The notes under the pieces: generated by a model
What the model was told of the DNA's origin: nothing
Database searches by the model: none
Seen by the model: the letters and a program-made list of their open reading frames with translations, nothing else
Part shown: positions 42,401-48,244 of the stretch, one piece after another
Numbering within the stretch: the first letter of the stretch is position 1
How the letters are laid out: every line of letters begins with the position of its first letter
Made by a program: the position numbers and the translations under genes
Source: CAVWCW01 sp963753615
GTDB lineage: Bacteria; Pseudomonadota; Gammaproteobacteria; Chromatiales; Chromatiaceae
DNA: 48,244 bases
Assembly (NCBI GenBank): GCA_963753615.1
Contig: CAVWCW010000018.1
Span: 1 to 48,244, forward strand
Direction: 5' to 3'

Positions 42401-42960
42401 CTACATGGGCAAGATCTTCGACAACCCCACCGCGGTTTTCACGCGCGATATCCTGCGCCCGGAGACCCAGGACCTGGCGGTATTCGTAGACGGCATCGAA
42501 AATATCGTTGAAGCCCAGCAGAAGGTGGCCCAGCGTTATCTGGACGACGGCAGTGTTGACGATGCCTGCCCGCCGCTGCGGGCCCTGCTGCATATCATGG
42601 CAAGCGGGGAGTACCGGGGCAAAGACGCCCATCACCCCGAGATCCGCGCCATGTTTACCCGGGAGTATTTACTGCAGTCGAGACTGGTACCGCGAGCGCC
42701 TGGAAGTCAAGCAGGAGCGGGACAGCGCGCTCTGGCGGCGCCATGTTCACAGCCTGCAGCAGTTCCTGGATCTGCCCAACTACGCAGACCAGGCCGAGCG
42801 GCTGGGCATTCAGGATTTGTTGCAGCAGGCACGAACGCGTCTGGAGCAGGTACAGAGCCCGGACTACCTGGAGGAACTGGTGGGCACTATCGGCGCCGAT
42901 CCCCTGCGCCCGGCCCGCGGCCAGGCCGAGGGCGTAGACCAACAGCGCAGGGTGGCTTGA
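39458..42960 (+). CDS. Probable pyrophosphate-dependent phosphoenolpyruvate carboxykinase (PPi-PEPCK), ~1,166 aa, two frameshifts
   Basis: PPi-PEPCK interconverts oxaloacetate + PPi with PEP + CO2 + phosphate. It is much larger (~1,100-1,200 aa) than ATP/GTP enzymes. ATG 39458 (MDFVRALGLDARIDN) follows AGAGGAATGAATTT. Landmarks: FHITEGGLPIPGDKKAVPK, ADNYYGYCKKEVKTQIGFAA, NLYGLAEEEHAGGALAFPRR, NHGEEFGVDSRTRDPEYSF, the phosphate-binding CTVSGGGKSEISKSLDDAV, NPIHYQELPELFMDFICSLT and GKSPSTTGAGSEGAL. Two extra bases shift the frame near 40432 (DES to GVIVTLLADNYY) and 42683 (LLQS to DWYRERLEVKQ). I assign the family from memory of these motifs and length, so moderately sure. It is convergent with an unknown gene. 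Confidence 0.65.
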
Positions 42961-43051
42961 CGCGGAGTCGTCGGCTCCCCCGATCGAAAGCGGTGCTCAG
43001 AAGAAGGACATAATCGACAGTCGCCGGCTCGCTAAAGCCCGGCGTGGAAGG

Positions 43052-43978
43052 TCAACGTGCCAAGCGGCGGAAGCGCTCGCAGCGGGCGACGAAATCGGCA
43101 CTGCTCTTGGGCATGGCGACTCGGGCTCTGGTGATATGGTTGAGCAGAGACTTGCCGTCTTCGATCAGCAGTGCGCCTTCCTCGACGTCGGTCTCGACGT
43201 CCCGATCCGCCCGGGCGGCCAGGGCCTCAGCGAACTCGGTCATGCGGTCGCCGGCTACCACGAAACTGGGCCAGACGTCGAAGATCACCGGATCCGTGCG
43301 TAGGATTTCGCATTTGAGTTTGGCGGCCTCGGCGAGCCCGTGCACCAGCGGGGCGATGCCGCTGAATACTGGGCAGCAGGCAAGGGTATCGGCCAGGGTT
43401 CCGGCAATCTGGTCGATGTCGCGCATGGTCTGGGCGATCTTGATATAGCGGCTGTTGTAGAAGTCTTGGATCGGGATGGTGAAGGCCTTGAAGGGCTCAC
43501 CCCAGAGTTCGTCGATACTCTCGTCGCCGTTGCGGTGACGCACCGCCTTGCCCAGGTCGAGGGCGTGCAGCAGGCACTGGCCGCACTCGCGCATCAGTTC
43601 GTTGCGCTGGTTGATCTCCACCCCCAACTCTTGCAGTTCCACCAGCTTGGTGAAGATGTCTGCGGCGCGGTTGAAAAAGGCGCCCGCCAGCATCGCCTGG
43701 TTGACCCGCTTGCGGGCCGGGTCGGTCTCCTGCTCATAGGCGCTGCGCGCCTCTTCCAATCGCCGTCCGGGGATGTTGATGCCGTGCTCGACATGGTTGA
43801 ACAGGCGCCGGGTGAGGGCCTGGATGAGCTGTTTCTTAGCTGCCAGGGAGTCCGCCGGCGGCGCATAGTACTTGATCCAGTAGCCGTCGTAGAAGACCCG
43901 ACGGGTGCCGTCGATCTCACGAATACAACCGTTGGCCGGGGCGGCTGTTGCAACCGCCTCGTTAACCGACTGAGACAT
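43052..43978 (-). CDS. Conserved-looking hypothetical protein, 308 aa, convergent with PPi-PEPCK
   Basis: Intact soluble protein, mostly helical. The N-terminus reads IREIDGTRRVFYDGYWIKYY, then KKQLIQALTRRLFNHVEHGI, a Cys pair ECGQCLLHALDLGKAV, WGEPFKAFTIPIQDFYNSRY and KIAQTMRDIDQIAGTL. No signal peptide and no membrane span. I recognise no family. Start ATG 43978 (MSQSVNEAVATAAPANG) is weakly supported by its ribosome binding site, but the frame upstream loses coding character. It ends 91 bases from the PEPCK stop. Confidence 0.7.
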   Translation of the reverse strand: MSQSVNEAVATAAPANGCIREIDGTRRVFYDGYWIKYYAPPADSLAAKKQLIQALTRRLFNHVEHGINIPGRRLEEARSAYEQETDPARKRVNQAMLAGAFFNRAADIFTKLVELQELGVEINQRNELMRECGQCLLHALDLGKAVRHRNGDESIDELWGEPFKAFTIPIQDFYNSRYIKIAQTMRDIDQIAGTLADTLACCPVFSGIAPLVHGLAEAAKLKCEILRTDPVIFDVWPSFVVAGDRMTEFAEALAARADRDVETDVEEGALLIEDGKSLLNHITRARVAMPKSSADFVARCERFRRLAR

Positions 43979-44631
43979 GGCAGGGAAACCCCGTTTCGAA
44001 CTACCCAATCCGAGTGTAGCCGAATCTCGCAGCCTTGATCCGGTGGGAAGGCGGCGGGAGAGACACAGCTCCCGCGGATCGTCTCGCCAAGCGGTTCCAT
44101 AAACAACTGGCGATGACCAGCTTGCGGGACCATTGGCGCAGTTCAGCTCGAAAATCGTCACCCATGTGCAATGAGCCTGGAAAGAGCCGTTGACCGCTTC
44201 ATTCCGACAGTAGGGTACTGAAATAGCAGTAACAAGCCTTCGCTTCAGATCTTCACCGATTTGGCGGTTCAGACTACGGGAGGTATCGCACCCTTGCGAC
44301 GGCGCATGGCTGGGTTCGGTTCTTGGAAAAGATTGCCGATTCGGCGTTGTTGCGCCTTGCCCTGTACCCCGGAGCGCACCCTCCGCCCCGTCCAACGGCT
44401 CCTTCTAGGGTGAAGACGCCGCCAGGCTCGGATTGTTGCGAGAGACAAAGGTGTGGCAAAACGACGCGTTTACATGTATCGCCGGTTTTGCAATTCTTAC
44501 CCGCAGTTTCCGCCGGAAAGTGATCCGGGCTCTAAGAATCGTCAAAGTTTTACCTTGATTGCCGGGCTTTGGTTCGGTCTAGATCGACCCCTTATATTGC
44601 GTTGCGCTCGCCCACCACATGGAGGCCCCCA
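43979..44631. other. Intergenic stretch between divergent genes
   Basis: About 650 bases with no gene I can support. It should contain promoters for the 308-aa gene (left) and the di-heme peroxidase (right). GGAGG at 44621-44625 is the peroxidase ribosome binding site. No palindromic operator was noticed. Confidence 0.4.
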
Positions 44632-45981
44632 ATGAATAATCGGCTGATAGGTGTTATCGTTGGATCTTGCTTTTTTGCTTCCACCCCAAGCTTGGCGGAT
44701 TGGGTACTCGATGACAGCGACTTTCCCCCCGCTGACCCGGCCAAGGAGGCGTTGGGCAAACTGCTGATGTTCGACAAGATCCTGAGTGGTAACCAGAATA
44801 TTTCCTGCGCCAGCTGCCATCATCCGTTGGCCGGCTTGGGTGACGGCTTGGCCCTGCCGGTGGGCGAGGGCGGCGAGGGTCTGGGCATCAACCGCAACAC
44901 CGGGACCGATGGTGATGGGGTGCACGAGCGGGTGCCCCGCAATGCGCCTCACGTATACAATCTGGGCGCCACCGAAATCACCGTGATGTTCCACGACGGC
45001 CGAGTGGCGGTGGCGCCGGATCAGCCCGGCGGCTTCCTGAGCCCGGCCGGGGCGCAGTTGCCCGACGGTCTCGACAATGCGCTGGCCGCTCAGGCCATGT
45101 TCCCGGTGACCTCGGGCGCGGAGATGGCCGGCCAGCCCGGCGAGAATCCCATCGCCGATGCCGCCGCCGCCAACAACCTCGCGGGCGCGGGCGGGGTATG
45201 GGACCAGATTGCCGGCCGCCTGCGGTCCAACCCGGAGTACGTAGACCTGTTCAAGGCCGCCTATGCGGACATCGACAGCGCGGCTGACATCACCTACGTT
45301 CATGCCGCCAACGCCATTGCCGCCTTCGAGGGTTCCGCCTGGCGCTGCAGCGACGCTCCCTTTGACCGCTGGTTCCGCAATCTGACTACCGGAGGGGACC
45401 CTTACGCCGCCGCCTCGCCGGACGCGGTGGCCGGAGGCATGCTCTTCTACGGCAAGGCCGGGTGTTCGACCTGTCACGACGGCCCGCTGCAGACCGACCA
45501 ACAGTTCTATGCCATAGGCGTGCCCCAGATCGGCCCGGGCAAGGGCGACGGGGCCGACGGTCACGACGACTTCGGCCGCGAGCGGGTAACCGGCGATCCG
45601 GCTGACCGCTTCAAGTTCCGCACCCCGTCGCTGCGCCAGGTCGCCCAGACCGGCCCCTGGGGACATGACGGCGCCTTCGATACCCTGGAGGGGATGGTCC
45701 GCCACCACCTGGACGCGGTGGCGTCGCTCAACGCCTACGACACCTCCCAGGCGGTGCTGCCGTCGAGGCCCGATCTTGATGCCATCGACTTCATTGCCTA
45801 TGACGACACGGTGCGCCGCCAGGCGGTCGCCGGTGCGGTGGAGATCGAGCCCCTGGCGCTGAGCGAGCAAGAGATCAGCCAGCTCATGGACTTCCTGCAC
45901 GCCCTGACCGACCCGGGTTGTATAGACCTGCGCCACACTTCACCCAGCCGGGTGCCCAGCGGACTGCCGATGTACGATTGA
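44632..45981 (+). CDS. Di-heme cytochrome c peroxidase / MauG-family protein, 449 aa
   Basis: ATG 44632 follows GGAGGCCCCCA. Signal peptide of about 22 residues (GVIVGSCFFASTPSLA, cleavage before DW). Two haem c sites: CASCHHP (~residue 60) and CSTCHDG (~285). Between them the family pattern holds (RNAPHVYNLGATEITVMFHD, GRVAVAPDQPGGFLS, FPVTSGAEMAGQPGENPIA), and after the second site come FRTPSLRQVAQTGPWGHDGA and LEGMVRHHL. Such periplasmic enzymes reduce H2O2 or, in MauG-type members, oxidise protein or quinol substrates with electrons from cytochromes. Slightly longer than classic CcpA (~330 aa), closer to long MauG-like peroxidases. Monocistronic, with a terminator downstream. Confidence 0.9.
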   Translation: MNNRLIGVIVGSCFFASTPSLADWVLDDSDFPPADPAKEALGKLLMFDKILSGNQNISCASCHHPLAGLGDGLALPVGEGGEGLGINRNTGTDGDGVHERVPRNAPHVYNLGATEITVMFHDGRVAVAPDQPGGFLSPAGAQLPDGLDNALAAQAMFPVTSGAEMAGQPGENPIADAAAANNLAGAGGVWDQIAGRLRSNPEYVDLFKAAYADIDSAADITYVHAANAIAAFEGSAWRCSDAPFDRWFRNLTTGGDPYAAASPDAVAGGMLFYGKAGCSTCHDGPLQTDQQFYAIGVPQIGPGKGDGADGHDDFGRERVTGDPADRFKFRTPSLRQVAQTGPWGHDGAFDTLEGMVRHHLDAVASLNAYDTSQAVLPSRPDLDAIDFIAYDDTVRRQAVAGAVEIEPLALSEQEISQLMDFLHALTDPGCIDLRHTSPSRVPSGLPMYD

Positions 45982-46003
45982 TCGGCCTAGCCCAGCCGCT
46001 TTC

Positions 46004-46030
46004 CTCGCCGGGGGGATGCCCCCCGGCGAG
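46004..46030. terminator. Perfect 12-bp G/C hairpin, bidirectional terminator
   Basis: CTCGCCGGGGGG pairs exactly with CCCCCCGGCGAG around a 3-base loop, between the convergent peroxidase and 106-aa genes. A T-rich patch lies upstream but there is no T run downstream on the plus strand. Confidence 0.65.
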
Positions 46031-46051
46031 AACGGCGGATCAGTGCAACAT

Positions 46052-46372
46052 TCAATCCACGTTTACGACAACGTACTGGTTGTTGTAGGGCTGATAATAG
46101 GTCGATCCGCACTGGTGCAGGGTGGTGCCTTCGATAATGATCGTCGAGCACCCCCGCGGCAGGGTGGACGCGTATATCGCGGTGCGGCGGATGGTGCGCC
46201 GGGTGGTGCGGCGGGCGACCCCGGCCACGCTCACCGGGGTCAACGGGCGACCGATCCGGGCCTCGGCGTCGGTGATGAACCATCCCGCGCCCGTCCAGCC
46301 ATCGGCCATCAGCGCCGCCAAGGCCAGTCCGGCGCCAATACCGATGCCGCGCAGTGTCGCTTGGATGCTCAT
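46052..46372 (-). CDS. Small exported hypothetical protein, 106 aa
   Basis: Starts MSIQATLRGIGIGAGLALAA, a signal-peptide-like or anchor helix. An Arg/Thr-rich stretch (RRTTRRTIRRT) and a conserved-looking tail follow: TLPRGCSTIIIEGTTLHQCG, STYYQPYNNQYVVVNVD. The two Cys could form a disulfide. Small periplasmic proteins with this YYQPYxxxYVVV ending are common in proteobacteria and have no assigned role. Its start overlaps the stop of the upstream DUF2092 gene by 4 bases (ATGA), so the two are translationally coupled. Confidence 0.75.
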   Translation of the reverse strand: MSIQATLRGIGIGAGLALAALMADGWTGAGWFITDAEARIGRPLTPVSVAGVARRTTRRTIRRTAIYASTLPRGCSTIIIEGTTLHQCGSTYYQPYNNQYVVVNVD

Positions 46373-47163
46373 TGTTCACCTCCTTCCGCCATCAACTCAC
46401 CGGTCGCGTCGACCGAAATCCCATCCAGCTTGCGGCTCCCTTCGGGGGCGCTGAATACAAACTGCTCGGCGGCGATCTCCGGTCCCGTGTCCCAGTTGCG
46501 GAAACGCACCGCGTACTGGGGCGCGCCGGTCAGCCACTTGGTGGTGATCACGTACTTCATCGGCAGCGGGGTGTCTCCGTGCTGCACCCACAGCTGCCAG
46601 TCCACCTTGTCGCCGCGAAAGGTCAAATAGTCGCACTCCACCCCGTTGACGAAGGCGGTTCCCCGGTAGCTGCCGATGTTGGCTTTTGCGGTTAGTGCCG
46701 GAAAGGGGTCGGCGAACAGCAGATCGGCGCCGGGAGCGTCCAGTCCGATGTCGTTGCGCACTGTCTCGATGGCGGTGTCGATATCGCCCGGGGCCTCGAT
46801 CAGCGCATAGGCGTTGAGTTGTTTGCCGAGCAGCGCTATCTGCTTGCCGTCGAAGCTCAGCTCGGCGTCGGCGAACGGCCCCTGCCGGTGCAGCCACAGC
46901 TTGTCGGGGCGTTGCACCAGCAGTTCGACCGAACTGGTCAGCTGCAGCTTCTGGCCGGCGAGGTCGATCACCTCGTTGTCCACGTCGGCCTGCACGCTCA
47001 GCGCGGACAGTCCGCCCAGGTAGTCCGCCATGGCGCGCACCACCCGTTGGGCTTCGGGGTCGATTTCGGCGGTGGCCGAGCCGGCGGCGAGCGCCAGCCC
47101 CAGGCCGATCAGCGGCGCCAAGGCGCACCTGCTGCCGATCGTCTTCTCGTTGCTCGAATTCAT
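46369..47163 (-). CDS. DUF2092-family exported protein, 264 aa
   Basis: Begins with a signal peptide (ALAPLIGLGLALAAGSATA, cleavage before EIDPEA). The mature part is a LolA/LppX-like beta fold: IDPEAQRVVRAMADYLGGLS, SVELLVQRPDKLWLHRQGPF, ELSFDGKQIALLGKQLNAYA, VECDYLTFRGDKVDWQLWVQ, PLPMKYVITTKWLTGAPQYA. This fits the DUF2092 family (periplasmic, probably binding a lipid or other hydrophobic ligand). The downstream 106-aa exported gene overlaps it by 4 bases, suggesting joint action in the envelope. Confidence 0.82.
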   Translation of the reverse strand: MNSSNEKTIGSRCALAPLIGLGLALAAGSATAEIDPEAQRVVRAMADYLGGLSALSVQADVDNEVIDLAGQKLQLTSSVELLVQRPDKLWLHRQGPFADAELSFDGKQIALLGKQLNAYALIEAPGDIDTAIETVRNDIGLDAPGADLLFADPFPALTAKANIGSYRGTAFVNGVECDYLTFRGDKVDWQLWVQHGDTPLPMKYVITTKWLTGAPQYAVRFRNWDTGPEIAAEQFVFSAPEGSRKLDGISVDATGELMAEGGEQ

Positions 47164-47312
47164 ATCCGTCCTCTGATAAATAGCAAGGGCAGGGAAGTCT
47201 AGCCCGGTTCGATTATAGTTCCGTTTGTCGTGTCGGCACGGGGGTTTTGGCTGCCGACTACCGGCGCGGCGTCTTTTGCTATGCTAGGGGTATCCCTCCC
47301 AGTCGATCAAAC

Positions 47313-48032
47313 ATGGCCGACACCGATCTGGAACGGCTGCAGCGCGTCGGCGCTCAGACCCGGCAGCGGCATTTCGACGATCGCCTCGGCCTGTCCGAGG
47401 ACGAACTCCGGCGCAAGCAGGCCGGTCCGCAATCCCCGCTGCCAGCCCCGGAGAGCCTGCTCGACGACAAGCCGGAACACCTGGTGCCGCGCACAGATGG
47501 CCGCGATCCCTTCGGGACCAACCACCTGGGCTTTCGTATGGAGGTGCCGGAATATGCCGCCAATCTGGGCGAACTCACCAACCTGGGCATCCGTCGCGGC
47601 ACCCTCACCGACGAGGACCGCTTCAAGATCAGCGAACACATCGTCCAGCCCATCCTGATGCTCGACAAGCTACCGTTCCCCAAGGAACTCCGCCGCGTGC
47701 CGATCTGGGCCGGTAATCACCACGAAAAGCTCGACGGCACCGGCTACGCGCGTCGTTTGAGCGCCAAGCAGCTTTCGATCCCCGAGCGGGTTATGGCCAT
47801 CGCCGACATCTTCGAGGCCCTGACCGCAGCCGACCGCCCTTACAAGAAGCCCAAGACCTTGAGCGAATCACTGCGCATTATGAGCCGCATGCGCGACGAT
47901 GGTCACATCTGCCCCGATCTATTCGAGCTGTTTCGTCGCGCCGGCATCTACCAGCAGTACGCCCGGCGCTTTCTGGGTCAGGAGCAGATCGACGCGGTTG
48001 AGATCGACAAATACCTGACAGCGATGGGGTGA
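47313..48032 (+). CDS. HD-GYP-like protein lacking the N-terminal HD half, 239 aa
   Basis: From residue ~85 the sequence matches the back half of HD-GYP phosphodiesterases: NLGIRRGTLTDEDRFKISEH, IVQPILMLDKLPFPKELRRV, GNHHEKLDGTGYARRLSAKQ, IPERVMAIADIFEALTAADR, PYKKPKTLSESLRIMSRMRD. The HDxGK motif and preceding helices are missing, replaced by ~80 charged residues of no known family (DTDLERLQRVGAQTRQRHFD). ATG 47313 is used; the gap to the divergent gene leaves no room for a longer N-terminus. It may be a c-di-GMP effector rather than an enzyme, or a truncated gene. Confidence 0.75.
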   Translation: MADTDLERLQRVGAQTRQRHFDDRLGLSEDELRRKQAGPQSPLPAPESLLDDKPEHLVPRTDGRDPFGTNHLGFRMEVPEYAANLGELTNLGIRRGTLTDEDRFKISEHIVQPILMLDKLPFPKELRRVPIWAGNHHEKLDGTGYARRLSAKQLSIPERVMAIADIFEALTAADRPYKKPKTLSESLRIMSRMRDDGHICPDLFELFRRAGIYQQYARRFLGQEQIDAVEIDKYLTAMG

Positions 48033-48244
48033 GCTCCCATACCGATACGACATCCAACCATCGGTTGCAGGGGGGAAGAGATGGGCCCACTCAGGAATTG
48101 CCGCGTGTCCCGGACTCACGCGGGCCGCCTTTCGCCCAATGCATTCGTCGGCGCCAAACGCCGCCGATGTCATACAACACAGGCAAAGCCGCTGCTAAAC
48201 TTTGTCCTGAATGGACGCACAAGGACCAAGACAACAACTCAAGG
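48033..48244. other. Right-edge intergenic sequence
   Basis: The last ~210 bases contain no supported gene. Minus-strand open frames here overlap the HD-GYP gene and lack ribosome binding sites. A gene probably begins just past the edge. Confidence 0.3.

Noticed and set aside
43052..44395. Longer 447-aa version of the unknown protein
   Set aside because: The sequence upstream of 43978 loses protein-like character (Pro/Ser/Arg-rich). The start at 43978 gives a coherent 308-aa protein.

Overview
The window looks like chromosomal DNA of a GC-rich gammaproteobacterium, possibly a Chromatiales-like sulfur or redox generalist. This is inference from gene content: a SelD fusion, DsrE-family protein, rhodanese-type ArsR regulator, pentaheme cytochrome, di-heme peroxidase and DUF1631/GGDEF/EAL protein. 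No rRNA, complete tRNA or CRISPR array was seen. The only insertion sequence is a broken IS3-type end at the left edge.

Layout: 1-0.9 kb, IS3-family remnant and two small genes. 1.5-11.2 kb, a giant cyclic beta-1,2-glucan synthase gene (ndvB/chvB type) followed by a transglutaminase-like protease. 11.8-13.1 kb, an internally deleted ptsP. 13.6-14.4 kb, two small exported proteins. 14.9-20.4 kb, the most interesting region: a minus-strand operon egtB/senA - egtD - (FAD oxidoreductase::SelD), divergent from a SenB-type glycosyltransferase. Together these would supply hercynine, selenophosphate, a selenosugar and the C-Se bond-forming enzyme, a plausible complete selenoneine pathway. 20.5-23.4 kb, a DsrE-family protein, a fatty-acid hydroxylase/sterol desaturase, an ArsR-rhodanese regulator with a perfect 20-bp palindromic operator candidate, and a MaoC hydratase. 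24.5-28.2 kb, a PilZ/DUF1631/GGDEF/EAL c-di-GMP protein. 28.2-34.1 kb, two direct copies of a ~262-bp MITE-like element flanking a carboxymuconolactone decarboxylase::Rieske fusion, an exported pentaheme cytochrome and a divergent sigma-54 activator. 34.3-38.7 kb, PAP2 phosphatase, small lipoprotein, XpaC-like protein, DUF533/TerB protein, Na/Ca antiporter and Mth938-domain protein. 39.5-44 kb, a probable pyrophosphate-dependent PEP carboxykinase convergent with an unknown 308-aa protein. 44.6-48 kb, di-heme peroxidase, two exported proteins in an overlapping pair, and a short HD-GYP-like protein.

A striking property is the number of single-base frameshifts: at least 18 across ndvB, transglutaminase, ptsP, selD fusion, egtB, senB, desaturase, DUF533, antiporter and PEPCK genes. 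Most are one-base insertions in G/C-rich runs. In almost every case both flanking frames carry continuous conserved protein sequence. I read most of these as sequencing or assembly indels and annotate such genes as single CDSs, while ptsP also carries a true large internal deletion (or a misassembly). Long intact genes (24.5-28.2, 29.4-32.2, 44.6-46 kb) show that errors are not uniform.
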